From positions 1 through 64,000 of the forward strand of contig JBFLYK010000035.1 in the NCBI GenBank assembly GCA_040756995.1: DNA of 64,000 nucleotides. The letters run 5' to 3'. The first letter of the stretch is position 1, and every line of letters begins with the position of its first letter. Shown here in pieces: positions 7,732 to 15,388 of this stretch. A program made the position numbers and the translations under genes. Below the pieces are notes generated by a model, which did not search any database, had not been told where the DNA came from, and was given only the letters and a program-made list of their open reading frames with translations. Source of the stretch: BP-133 sp040756995 (lineage in GTDB: Bacteria > Actinomycetota > Acidimicrobiia > IMCC26256 > BP-133).

Positions 7732-8787
7732 TCAGACCAGGTCGGCGCAGCCGATCCGGGCGTGGGCGTGGGGGTCGGTCGGGTCGTCCGGTGGCTCGTG
7801 GATCCAGATCGCCCGGGCGGTGGGCCGGGCGACCCAGTCGGCCACACCGAAGCCGCGGGCTACGCCGGTCTCATCGGCGGTCAGGCCGGCGGTGGGATCC
7901 GTGGGATCGGACGACGGCCACAGCTCGTTGGGCGGTTCGTCGGGACCGGCGGGGTCGTTCTTGTAGTGGGCGCTGGTCGGGTTGGCGCACGTCCCCTCGT
8001 GCAGGTGGGCGTCGTAGGTCACGCCCGGCTCGAGCCCGGTCACGAGCACCTCGACCAAGGTACGGCTCCCGGAACGGAGGATCTGCGCCGTGCCCCGAAC
8101 CTCGGGCCCCGGCTCCGGTGGGGGCGGCGGCGGCGAACCGGCCGGCGGTTCGAACCCGAAGTGGCCGCAGTGGACGGCGGGATCGATGCCGAGGCGGATC
8201 GCCTCGTCGATGACCTCCTGCGGGCAGGGGTTCCCGCCACCGAGCTCGGCCAGTGGCCGGAAGAAGCCGGTCGCCACGGCTGGCGCCAGGTCGGGGCCGT
8301 TGACCCGGATCTGCGGTGCCGGGTGCGGGTCGGTGGTCTCGGGCTCGCTCCAGGACACCTCTTCGCCGTCGTTGTAGACCTGGAGGGCCGGAACCCGGTA
8401 GGTGCCGCCGATCCCCGGTGTGCGGACCGAGACGGAGAAGAAGTCGACCGTCTCGAAATTCGTCGATTCGGGCCGGCGGGTCCAGGTGGCCTCGTCGACG
8501 GTGAAGGCGCAGGCGAAGTCGACGCTCTCGTGGCACTGCTCGATCTTGAAACCGGCGGGGAAGTTCACGACGACCTTTTCGGTGTGATGCGCCGCCAGCT
8601 CCTCGGGAGTGTTCGGCGCGGGCTCCACCGGGGCGCGGAACTCCAGCTCGGCAACCTGAAGTGTGGGAATCCCCACGGTGACATGCGCCGACGCTTGAAC
8701 AGTGACGCCGACGAGCGCGGTGAGGGCCGCAGCGAGGACGACCTTGTGGTGTCGTCGCAGGGCCGACGGACGGACGGACCGGTTCAC
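7732..8787 (-). CDS. Secreted YcnI-like (DUF1775) protein fused to a Cu/Zn-superoxide-dismutase-like domain
   Basis: 351 residues. A signal peptide ends in VQASA, giving a mature protein that begins with His (H35, HVTVGIPTLQ). This is the hallmark of the YcnI/DUF1775 family, whose N-terminal His helps bind Cu(II). Residues ~35-200 keep the YcnI pattern (EKVVVNFPAGF, then aromatic-rich strands). After a Pro linker (PPPPPPEPGPE, ~225) the C-terminal domain has YDAHLHEGTC and AIWIHEP...HAHARIGCADLV, resembling the Cu/Zn-SOD and CHRD folds. An extracytoplasmic copper-binding or copper-handling role is inferred; SOD activity is unproven because the full set of metal ligands could not be assigned. 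Divergent from the methyltransferase gene. Confidence 0.7.
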   Translation of the reverse strand: MNRSVRPSALRRHHKVVLAAALTALVGVTVQASAHVTVGIPTLQVAELEFRAPVEPAPNTPEELAAHHTEKVVVNFPAGFKIEQCHESVDFACAFTVDEATWTRRPESTNFETVDFFSVSVRTPGIGGTYRVPALQVYNDGEEVSWSEPETTDPHPAPQIRVNGPDLAPAVATGFFRPLAELGGGNPCPQEVIDEAIRLGIDPAVHCGHFGFEPPAGSPPPPPPEPGPEVRGTAQILRSGSRTLVEVLVTGLEPGVTYDAHLHEGTCANPTSAHYKNDPAGPDEPPNELWPSSDPTDPTAGLTADETGVARGFGVADWVARPTARAIWIHEPPDDPTDPHAHARIGCADLV

Positions 8788-9063
8788 GATCGCAGCTCCC
8801 CTTCAAAAAGCGATGTGGTCAGAACGATCGCTCGAGCCGCCCGTCTGCGCGGGGAACGCTCGAACCCGGATGCGATCAACTGCCCAATTCGCCACATGGC
8901 GCCCAATTCCTGCCCAAAGGGTCAAAGGGTTCCGAAGGGCAGAATTGGTCCCCGTCCGTCGATCTTCGCCAAATCGTCACGGATCCGTCGCGGGGTTCGG
9001 GGTGGCCACCGGCGAAGAGACCGGGACGCTGGTTCCGGATTCCCCGATCGCCGGAGGCTCGCT
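8788..9063. promoter_or_regulatory. Divergent promoter region with repeated GCCCAATTC boxes
   Basis: 276 bp between divergent genes. GCCCAATTC occurs at 8882-8890 and 8901-8909 (19-bp period), with an inverted partner GCAGAATTGG near 8939. The second box extends to CATGGCGCCCAATTCC, shared 15 of 16 with the control region of hydroxylase copy 2. This suggests a common DNA-binding protein, but the protein is unknown. Confidence 0.4.
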
Positions 9064-9690
9064 GTGCCCACCGCCAAGGATCTCGTGTGCGCCGGCTACG
9101 ACACGATGCACGGTCGCTACGCCGACTGGGCCGGGCGGGACACGTCCCGCCGGCAGGTCTATCTGGCCCGGGCGGCCGGTATGGGCTTGATCAAAGGCGG
9201 TGACGCCCTGGATCTCGGTTGCGGCACCGGTCGCCACGTCACGGCGGCGCTGGCCGCCGCCGGCTACCGGGTCACGGGGCTCGACGTGTCGTCCCGGAGC
9301 ATCGACGTCGCCCGGCGGGAACTGCCGTCGGTCCGGTTCGTCGTGGGGGACATGGCCTCGGCCACCTTCCGGCCCGGCTCTTTCGACCTGGTGACCGCCT
9401 TCTACTCGATCATCCACCTCCCTCGCGAGGAGCACGGTGAGGTGCTGCGGCGCGTGGCGACGTGGCTCCGGCCGGGCGGCGGCCTCATCGCCAGCCTCGG
9501 TGCCAGTTGCGGCGACGCCTACGAGGAGGACTGGCTCGGCGTGCCCATGTACTGGAGCAGCTGGGATCACCGCACCAACCGCCGCCTGATCGCCGAGGCC
9601 GGCCTCGAGATTCTCGTCGACACGGTCGAGACCACCCTGGAGGACGGCCAGCCCGTCGCCTTTCACTGGCTGATCGCCTGCAAGCCCTAG
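9064..9690 (+). CDS. Class I SAM-dependent methyltransferase
   Basis: 208 residues from a GTG at 9064, with GGAGG 6 nt upstream. The SAM-binding motif I is ALDLGCGTGRHV (~residues 44-55), followed by the acidic end of strand 2 (VTGLDVSSRSID) and a motif III-like RVATWLRPGGGLIASLG. This is the UbiE/COQ5-type fold. The substrate is not evident and no pathway neighbours help. Its 3-prime end overlaps the convergent exporter gene by 4 nt. Confidence 0.85.
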   Translation: MPTAKDLVCAGYDTMHGRYADWAGRDTSRRQVYLARAAGMGLIKGGDALDLGCGTGRHVTAALAAAGYRVTGLDVSSRSIDVARRELPSVRFVVGDMASATFRPGSFDLVTAFYSIIHLPREEHGEVLRRVATWLRPGGGLIASLGASCGDAYEEDWLGVPMYWSSWDHRTNRRLIAEAGLEILVDTVETTLEDGQPVAFHWLIACKP

Positions 9691-10250
9691 ATCGCCTCGG
9701 CGATCAGGAGTGTTCCGAAGACGACGAAGGACATGGCGGCGGCCCGCTTGACGAGGCGTTCGGGCAGGCGGGCGCCGAGCTGCTGGCCGACCACGATGGC
9801 CACGGCGTCGGCCGCCACCATCCCGAGGGTTGATCCCGCCCACACGCCGAACGCGCTTCCGTCGGTGGCCAGTGTGATCGTGGCCAGCATGGTCTTGTCG
9901 CCGAGCTCGGCCAGGAAGAAGGCGACGGCGGCGGCCACGACCGCGGACCCGGTCGAGCGCCCGGCCCGTCCCGCTTCGTCGTCGTCGAGGGCGTCGCCCC
10001 GCAACGTCCAGGCGGCGAAGCCGAAGAAGGCCAGACCGGCCACCACGGAGATGGCCCGGGTCGGGAGGGCGACACCCAGGACCGCCCCGAGACCGACCGA
10101 CGCGGCGTGGACGACGGCGGTGGCGATCGTGATGCCGATCAGGATCGGCAGTGCCCGGTACCGCGCCGCGAAGGCCAGCGCCATCAGCTGACTCTTGTCG
10201 CCGAGCTCGGCGACGAAGATGATCCCCAGGCTCACGAGAAAGGCAGACAT
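9687..10250 (-). CDS. TMEM165/GDT1 (UPF0016) family cation exporter
   Basis: 187 residues, about six hydrophobic segments in two homologous halves. Each half carries the family signature: VAELGDKSQ (residues 13-21) and LAELGDKTM (~residue 115), whose acidic residues line the cation path. Bacterial members (MneA type) export Mn2+, and eukaryotic members move Ca2+/Mn2+. Manganese export is the best guess. No Shine-Dalgarno precedes the ATG; CTCCCTCCA stands there instead, inside an inverted repeat. Confidence 0.88.
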   Translation of the reverse strand: MSAFLVSLGIIFVAELGDKSQLMALAFAARYRALPILIGITIATAVVHAASVGLGAVLGVALPTRAISVVAGLAFFGFAAWTLRGDALDDDEAGRAGRSTGSAVVAAAVAFFLAELGDKTMLATITLATDGSAFGVWAGSTLGMVAADAVAIVVGQQLGARLPERLVKRAAAMSFVVFGTLLIAEAI

Positions 10251-10254
10251 TGGA

Positions 10255-10308
10255 GGGAGCCAGCAACCTAGCGGGTGAAGCAGGACTGCCCAGCCACGGG
10301 CCGCTCCC
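10255..10308 (-). promoter_or_regulatory. Inverted repeat in the leader of the GDT1-type exporter gene
   Basis: GGGAGC (rc of 10303-10308) and GCTCCC (rc of 10255-10260) can pair around a loop of 42 nt and place the start-proximal leader in a stem. A TAGGTT box lies between them. Genes of this family are often under yybP-ykoY manganese riboswitches. The strand reads GGGGAGC at the expected kind of position, but the rest of that consensus was not found, so this is only a candidate. Confidence 0.2.
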
Positions 10309-10386
10309 CATCGCAGTCGTCAACCGCCCTCTACCTGGATAGATGTAGGGGTGACGGTTCAAGAATTCGTCGGAGGAGGACCAGTC

Positions 10387-10815
10387 ATGGATACCTCGAA
10401 TCCGGCCCGGCTCTACGCCCTGGTCTTCGGGGCGGTCCTCGTGGCGGCGGGGGTGATCGGGTTCTTCTACAACTCGGACTTCTCGTCCGGCGACGCCGTG
10501 CCCCGCGACGCGGTGTTCGGCATCCTGGACGTGAACGGCTGGCACAATGTCGTCCACATCGCCACCGGTGCGCTGGGGCTGGCCGCCTTCGCCTCCCTCG
10601 CCGCCTCCCGGGCCTACGCCTTCGGTCTTGGCGTCGTCTACATCATCGTGGCCATCTGGGGCTTCGCCCTCGGCGATGGCGAGGTGATCCTCAACCTCGT
10701 CCCGATCAACACCGCCGACAGCGTGCTGCACCTGGCCATCGGCGTCATCGGCATCATCGCCGGGCTGGCCGGCAGCACCCGGGCCGCACCGCAACGGGTC
10801 TCCAGGGCCACCTGA
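10387..10815 (+). CDS. DUF4383 four-helix membrane protein
   Basis: 142 residues from an ATG with GGAGGAGG 9 nt upstream. Four hydrophobic segments (~residues 8-27, 50-70, 76-96, 108-128). Conserved polar signatures between them, VNGWHNVVHIATG and NTADSVLHLAIG, are those of the DUF4383 family found mainly in actinobacteria. No biochemical role is known. It stands alone between a divergent exporter and the MBL-rhodanese gene. Confidence 0.8.
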   Translation: MDTSNPARLYALVFGAVLVAAGVIGFFYNSDFSSGDAVPRDAVFGILDVNGWHNVVHIATGALGLAAFASLAASRAYAFGLGVVYIIVAIWGFALGDGEVILNLVPINTADSVLHLAIGVIGIIAGLAGSTRAAPQRVSRAT

Positions 10816-10833
10816 CGCCGACCGGCGCAACTT

Positions 10834-10863
10834 TTGTCAAGTATTCAAATGATCTCTTGACAA
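10834..10863 (+). promoter_or_regulatory. 8-bp inverted repeat overlapping a TTGACA box upstream of the MBL-rhodanese gene
   Basis: TTGTCAAG (10834-10841) and CTTGACAA (10856-10863) are perfect inverted repeats separated by 14 AT-rich bases. The right half contains TTGACA (10858-10863), so a dimeric repressor here would cover the -35 region of the sulfur-metabolism operon. The regulator is not encoded alongside. Confidence 0.5.
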
Positions 10864-10938
10864 ACGCCTGGCGTGGATCGACCATTTGGGGACCGGACTC
10901 CAGGAGGCCCTCATGGTTCAAGCGCCAAGTGCCGCCCC

Positions 10939-12297
10939 GTGCCTTTGAAGCCGACAGTGGTCGCCCTCGTCGACGAGGGGCTGGGCAACTCCTCGTACCT
11001 GGTCGATCTCGGCGACGGTCGCGCCCTGGCCGTCGATCCGCCCCGGGATCCGAGCCGCCACCTCGCCGCCGCCGAGCGGCAGGGGCTCACGATCAGTCAT
11101 GCCGCCGAGACCCATCTCCATGCCGACTTCGTCACCGGCAGCCCGGAGCTGGCCGCCCGGGGTGCCACCGTGGTGGCCCCGGCCGCCGGTCGCATCGAGT
11201 GGCCTCACCGGGGGCTGGCCGACGGCGACGAGATCGAGCTGGGCGGGCTGCGGATGCGCGCCCTCGGCACGCCCGGCCACACTCCGGAACACCTTGCCTA
11301 CCTGCTGTGCGACGGTGACGAGCCCGTGGCGCTGTTCTCCGGCGGGTCATTGCTCGTCGGATCGGTCGCCCGTACCGATCTGATCGCTCCTGAGCGGACC
11401 GAGCCGCTGGCCCGGGCCCTCCGGCGCTCCATCGTCGAGCGGATCTTGACCCTCCCCGACGACCTGGTCGTGTACCCGACACATGGGGCCGGTTCGTTCT
11501 GTTCCATGCCGGCCGGCGGCGAGCGGACCACCACCATCGGCCGGGAACGGGCAACCAATCCACTGCTGGCCGCGCCGGATGAGGACAGCTTCGTCGCCCG
11601 CCTGCTCGCCGGACTGGGGACGTACCCGACGTACTTCAGCGAGCTCCGGGAGGTCAACCGGACGGGGCCCCGTGTCTACGGCACCTTCCCGAGGCTGCCC
11701 GCCCTCGACGTCGTCGCCGCCCGCCGTGTCCTTGACGAGGGCGCGGCCTTGATCGATGTCCGGCCGATCGCCCGTTTCGCCGCCGGGCACGTTCCTCGCT
11801 CGCTGTCCATTGCCCTGCGTCCGCAGTTCGCTCCATGGCTGGGATGGCTCATTCCCCGGGAACGGCCACTGCTCTTCGTCATCGATGGCGACCAGGATCG
11901 GACGGAACTCGTCCGCCAGTGCCTCACGATCGGTTACGAGCACGTCGCCGGCGAGTTGGCGGGAGGCGTCGACGCCTGGGCCGCGGCGGGCCATCCGGTC
12001 AGTGTGATTCCGCTCGTCGAACCGAGGGGCCTGGATCGCGACCGCGCCCTCGATGTCCGCCAGGCATCGGAGTACGTCGCCGGCCACGTGCCGGACGCCG
12101 TCCACCTCGAGCTCGGCTCCTTGACCGCCGGGCTTGACGCCGTGCCGGCCGGCCCGATCACGGTGATGTGCGGTCATGGCGAACGCGCCATGACCGCCGC
12201 CAGCCTCATGGCCGCCGCCGATCGCCACGACGTCTCGGTGATGGCCGGCGGCCCCGACGACTGGGCCCGCGCCAGCGGCGCACGGCTCGCCTCATGA
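10939..12297 (+). CDS. MBL-fold hydrolase with two C-terminal rhodanese domains (persulfide dioxygenase-like)
   Basis: 452 residues from a GTG at 10939, chosen because the family starts just before VALVDEGLGNSSYLVDLG; an in-frame GTG at 10873 would add 22 residues. The metallo-beta-lactamase domain (~1-230) has THLHADFVTG and GTPGHTPEHLAY. The usual Asp ligand after strand 9 appears as Gly (LFSGGSLLVGSVARTDL). Rhodanese domain 1 (~260-365) has no active-site Cys (FVIDGDQ); domain 2 (~375-450) has CGHGER with the catalytic Cys. ETHE1-type relatives oxidise glutathione persulfide. ATGA overlap with the MFS gene indicates one operon. Confidence 0.8.
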   Translation: MPLKPTVVALVDEGLGNSSYLVDLGDGRALAVDPPRDPSRHLAAAERQGLTISHAAETHLHADFVTGSPELAARGATVVAPAAGRIEWPHRGLADGDEIELGGLRMRALGTPGHTPEHLAYLLCDGDEPVALFSGGSLLVGSVARTDLIAPERTEPLARALRRSIVERILTLPDDLVVYPTHGAGSFCSMPAGGERTTTIGRERATNPLLAAPDEDSFVARLLAGLGTYPTYFSELREVNRTGPRVYGTFPRLPALDVVAARRVLDEGAALIDVRPIARFAAGHVPRSLSIALRPQFAPWLGWLIPRERPLLFVIDGDQDRTELVRQCLTIGYEHVAGELAGGVDAWAAAGHPVSVIPLVEPRGLDRDRALDVRQASEYVAGHVPDAVHLELGSLTAGLDAVPAGPITVMCGHGERAMTAASLMAAADRHDVSVMAGGPDDWARASGARLAS

Positions 12298-13556
12298 CCG
12301 CGACGTCGACTCGGACGACCGGCGAGACCGCCCCTCGGTTGGGGCTGCGGCAGAACCTGGCCCAGTTCAGCCTGCTGGTGGGGGTCAACGCGCTGGTCGG
12401 CGGCATGGTCGGTCAGGAGCGGACCGTCCTGCCGCTGCTGGCCACCCGGACGTTCGGGCTGGCCGCCGTCACCGCCACCACCACCTTCATCATCGCCTTC
12501 GGGGCGACCAAGGCGTTGACGAACCTCGCCACCGGCGCCTTGACCGACCGGGTCGGCCGCAAACCCGTCCTCATCGCCGGCTGGCTCGCCGCCCTGCCCA
12601 TCCCGTTTCTGCTCATCTGGGCGCCGAGCTGGAGCTGGGTCGTCGTGGCCAATGTCCTCCTGGGTCTCAATCAGGGCATGACGTGGTCGACCACGGTCAT
12701 CATGAAGATCGACCTCGTTGGGCCGGAGCGGCGGGGGTTCGCCCTCGGCCTGAACGAGGCGTCGGGCTACGGCGCCGTGGCGGTCACGGCGCTCGCCACC
12801 GGCGCCATCGCCGCCCACTACGGCCTGCGACCGGAGCCGTTCTACCTCGGCATCGTGTTCGTCGGGCTCGGCCTCGGGCTGTCCGTGTTCTTCGTGCGCG
12901 AGACCCACGGGCATGCGCACCACGAAGCGGCGACGACCATCGGTCCCCAGACTGACGCCGGTGACCGGTTCGGGCTCGTCTTCGCCCGGGCCACCTGGCG
13001 CGATCCGACGCTGAGCGCCGTCAGCCAGGCGGGCCTGGTGAACAACGCGGTGGACGGCCTCGCCTGGGGCATTCTCCCGTTGCTCTTCGCCGCCGGCGGT
13101 CTGTCGGTGGAGGCCATCGGAGTACTCGCCGCGCTCTACCCCGGGGTGTGGTGCGTGGGTCAGCTCTTCACCGGCGCCTGGTCCGACCGGGTCGGCCGCA
13201 AGCCGCTCATCACCGCCGGCATGGTCCTCCAGGGCCTCGCTCTCGCCCTCATGGCCGCCACCACGGGCTTCGGGCCGTGGGCCGTCGGGGCCGTCCTGAT
13301 CGGTGCCGGCACCGCCCTCGTCTACCCCACCCTGATCGCCGCCGTCGGCGACCGGGCCCACCCCGCCTGGCGGGCCACGGCCGTCGGCGTCTACCGCCTC
13401 TGGCGGGACACCGGTTACGTCGTGGGGGCCCTCCTCGGCGGCGTCGTCGCCGACGCCTTCGACCTGCGCGCCGCGGTCTGGGTCGTCGCCGCCCTCAGCA
13501 TCGCCTCCGGCCTCCTCGTCGCCACCCGCATGACCGAGACTCGCACCGACGGGTGA
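12294..13556 (+). CDS. Major facilitator superfamily transporter
   Basis: 420 residues with about 12 hydrophobic helices. The MFS signature between helices 2 and 3 is GALTDRVGRKPVL, and its counterpart in the second half is GAWSDRVGRKPLI, so both six-helix halves are intact. A His-rich cytoplasmic loop (HGHAHHEAA) sits in the middle. The ATG overlaps the stop of the MBL-rhodanese gene (ATGA). That coupling hints at moving a sulfur compound or related anion, but the substrate is not predictable. Confidence 0.9.
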   Translation: MTATSTRTTGETAPRLGLRQNLAQFSLLVGVNALVGGMVGQERTVLPLLATRTFGLAAVTATTTFIIAFGATKALTNLATGALTDRVGRKPVLIAGWLAALPIPFLLIWAPSWSWVVVANVLLGLNQGMTWSTTVIMKIDLVGPERRGFALGLNEASGYGAVAVTALATGAIAAHYGLRPEPFYLGIVFVGLGLGLSVFFVRETHGHAHHEAATTIGPQTDAGDRFGLVFARATWRDPTLSAVSQAGLVNNAVDGLAWGILPLLFAAGGLSVEAIGVLAALYPGVWCVGQLFTGAWSDRVGRKPLITAGMVLQGLALALMAATTGFGPWAVGAVLIGAGTALVYPTLIAAVGDRAHPAWRATAVGVYRLWRDTGYVVGALLGGVVADAFDLRAAVWVVAALSIASGLLVATRMTETRTDG

Positions 13557-13616
13557 GCGGAGGCGTCCGCCAGGGCGGCTGACGTGTCGCCCTGTCTCGC
13601 GGCAACCTGGTGGGCC

Positions 13617-14093
13617 ATGGCCAGCTCAGTGCTCGTGGCAGAGGTCGTCAACGGAACCAAGCGATTCGAGGCGGTGCTCGCTTTGGCGGACAGGGTCCTG
13701 GAGCAGAGGCGATACATCGTCTCGGAGGTGCCGGGAGCGTTCTCCGATCACGTTATCGGCGCCTTCGATGGCGAGCGTTGCCTCGGCTTCCTGCGCTTCT
13801 ACATTCAGGTCATCGGCTCGGAAGAAGGGCGTCCGCCGGTACTGCTGCGCGGCTCACCGCTGACAGAGGGGTTCGTGGAAGCCTTCGGCGTCGATCCAAA
13901 GGCACGCCGGCTGGGCATCGGGTCGTCCCTTCAGTCGCACGCCCAGGAGATGGCCCGAGCAGTCGGCTGCTGGCAGATGCGGTCGCGCAGCCCCGTCTCC
14001 AGCGTGGAGAACTACGCCATGAAGCTCGCCGCTGGCTACGTGTTGCAGCCCAGCAACGAGAACGACTCGTACTACTTCCTGAAGAAGCTTTGA
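13617..14093 (+). CDS. GNAT-family N-acetyltransferase
   Basis: 158 residues from ATG 13617 (a GTG at 13584 would add 11). The acetyl-CoA-binding motif A is VDPKARRLGIGSSLQ (~residues 107-121), followed by a GNAT-like end (NENDSYYFLKKL). Substrate unknown. Codon use is noticeably less GC-biased than in neighbours, and neither start has a good Shine-Dalgarno, so it may be a relatively recent arrival. A hairpin follows directly. Confidence 0.75.
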   Translation: MASSVLVAEVVNGTKRFEAVLALADRVLEQRRYIVSEVPGAFSDHVIGAFDGERCLGFLRFYIQVIGSEEGRPPVLLRGSPLTEGFVEAFGVDPKARRLGIGSSLQSHAQEMARAVGCWQMRSRSPVSSVENYAMKLAAGYVLQPSNENDSYYFLKKL

Positions 14094-14106
14094 CCGGCCC
14101 TTAGAA

Positions 14107-14139
14107 GCGGCTCTCAGCAAGTTCATTTGCGAGAGCCGC
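14107..14139. terminator. Hairpin after the GNAT gene
   Basis: Perfect 9-bp stem GCGGCTCTC / GAGAGCCGC with a 15-nt loop starting 13 nt after the GNAT stop. It separates this gene from the convergent ribbon-helix-helix gene, so it probably ends transcription from both sides. Confidence 0.65.
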
Positions 14140-14217
14140 GGGTCGTCGTCTTCGACCATGTCCCCATGGTGGTCCTCGACGACCCCCTTTGCGTCCGGCC
14201 CGGCACCTTCCGGAATG

Positions 14218-14364
14218 TCAGCCGGTGCGGCGCAGGTACCTTCGGAGGGCTTCCCGGATGACGTCGGAGTTCCTTCGGCCTTCCTTCTGAGCTTGCTTTC
14301 GAAGTGCCTCGGTGAGCTCCGGGTCGAGTCGTACGGATTCGACGGAGGCGGCTGAACTGCCCAT
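14218..14364 (-). CDS. Ribbon-helix-helix (CopG/Arc-type) DNA-binding protein, orphan antitoxin-like
   Basis: 48 residues from an ATG at 14364 (an upstream in-frame ATG at 14427 would add 21 low-complexity residues). The protein is almost wholly one RHH domain: strand SVESVRLDPELTEALRKQA, then helix residues KEGRRNSDVIREALRRYLR. RHH proteins of this size are usually antitoxins that autoregulate a toxin operon. Downstream on the same strand only a 27-codon open frame remains, with no recognisable toxin, so it is either an orphan antitoxin or a small stand-alone regulator. Confidence 0.6.
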   Translation of the reverse strand: MGSSAASVESVRLDPELTEALRKQAQKEGRRNSDVIREALRRYLRRTG

Positions 14365-14522
14365 CGGGGCCGGCGGACAGGTGCGCCGCCCGGTGCCTGA
14401 GCGCGACCGGTCGCGCGCGTGCCCCATTAGGGCCCGGGGGCGCGCCGGGCCGCGCTGGCGACCCCTCTGGGACCGGGGGGCGAAGTGCGCTACGCCGGCG
14501 GCGCGGCCTCCGGGCTTGGCGC

Positions 14523-15263
14523 TTACGGCTGACGGGCGGCGCTCGTCGTTGTCGCCCCGCCGCCGGACAAATGGTCATCGAACGACGGGACCTCAACGGG
14601 CGCGAGACCGAGTCGCTGGCGGGCGAAGTTCATCTCGCTGATCTCGATTCGCTGGTTCTTGAGGATCCTGCCGGCCAGTTCCCGGACCTTGCTGTCGGAA
14701 CCGCGCTCCAGGTACGCCTGCGCCATGGCGACCCCGCCGCTGTGGTGCCCGATCATCATGCGGAGGAACCGGTCATCGAGATCGCGGCCGGTGGCAGCGT
14801 CGAGCGCCTCAAGCTCCTGGTCCGACGCCATCCCCGGCATGAACGCTTTGGGATGGGCCATTCCGGCCCAGCCCATCGACGTCGAACCGGGACTCTCCCG
14901 GGGGTGACCCCAGCCGTCGAGCCAGGCGTCCATCAGGCCGATCTCGTACTCCTGGAGGGCGATGATCTCCTTGGCGAAGCTCCGGACCACGGCGTCCGTC
15001 GCCGCCTCGGCCGTCCGGAACGACATGGTCACCGCCTGCTTGTGATGGACGATCATGTCCTGAAGGAAGCCGACGTCCGCCGACCCGGCTCCCGGCCGAT
15101 TCGGGAGGCCGATCCGGTATCCCACCACGCCGGCCAGGAACATCAGCGCCAGCCCGAGGACGACGACACGGCTCGGTGTGACCCACGACGCTTCTTCCGG
15201 TTCGGCGGCCTCGTCCGGATCCGGAGCCACCGCGCCGCCGTCCCTGAAACGTGAATCGACCAT
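14523..15263 (-). CDS. DUF305 family membrane-anchored protein
   Basis: 246 residues. An acidic cytoplasmic start is followed by one transmembrane segment (VVVLGLALMFLAGVVGYRIG, ~34-53) and an extracytoplasmic ferritin-like helical domain with the DUF305 signatures MIVHHKQAVTMS and MMIGHHSGGVAMAQAYLERG. The paired His-His and Met residues suggest metal (possibly copper) binding, but the role is not established. The ATG at 15263 is preceded at 6 nt by TATCTT, fitting leaderless transcription. Confidence 0.85.
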   Translation of the reverse strand: MVDSRFRDGGAVAPDPDEAAEPEEASWVTPSRVVVLGLALMFLAGVVGYRIGLPNRPGAGSADVGFLQDMIVHHKQAVTMSFRTAEAATDAVVRSFAKEIIALQEYEIGLMDAWLDGWGHPRESPGSTSMGWAGMAHPKAFMPGMASDQELEALDAATGRDLDDRFLRMMIGHHSGGVAMAQAYLERGSDSKVRELAGRILKNQRIEISEMNFARQRLGLAPVEVPSFDDHLSGGGATTTSAARQP

Positions 15264-15388
15264 GTTCAGAAGATAACGACGGCGGCATGGAGCCAGTTCG
15301 CTAAGTGCGGGCGCAGGTCGCCCACCGATGAGTTTCTCGTGGCGCGCCGGTCTGTACGCCGGAGACCGACTCACGGAAGGCTGGCGCG

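Noticed and set aside
13584..13616. GTG at 13584 as start of the GNAT gene
   Set aside because: No ribosome site or leaderless box supports it, and the added residues (SPCLAATWWA) are unlike a GNAT start; the ATG at 13617 is preferred, though with modest confidence.
14123..14220. 27-codon frame after the RHH gene as a toxin
   Set aside because: Too short and without any toxin motif; reported only as context.
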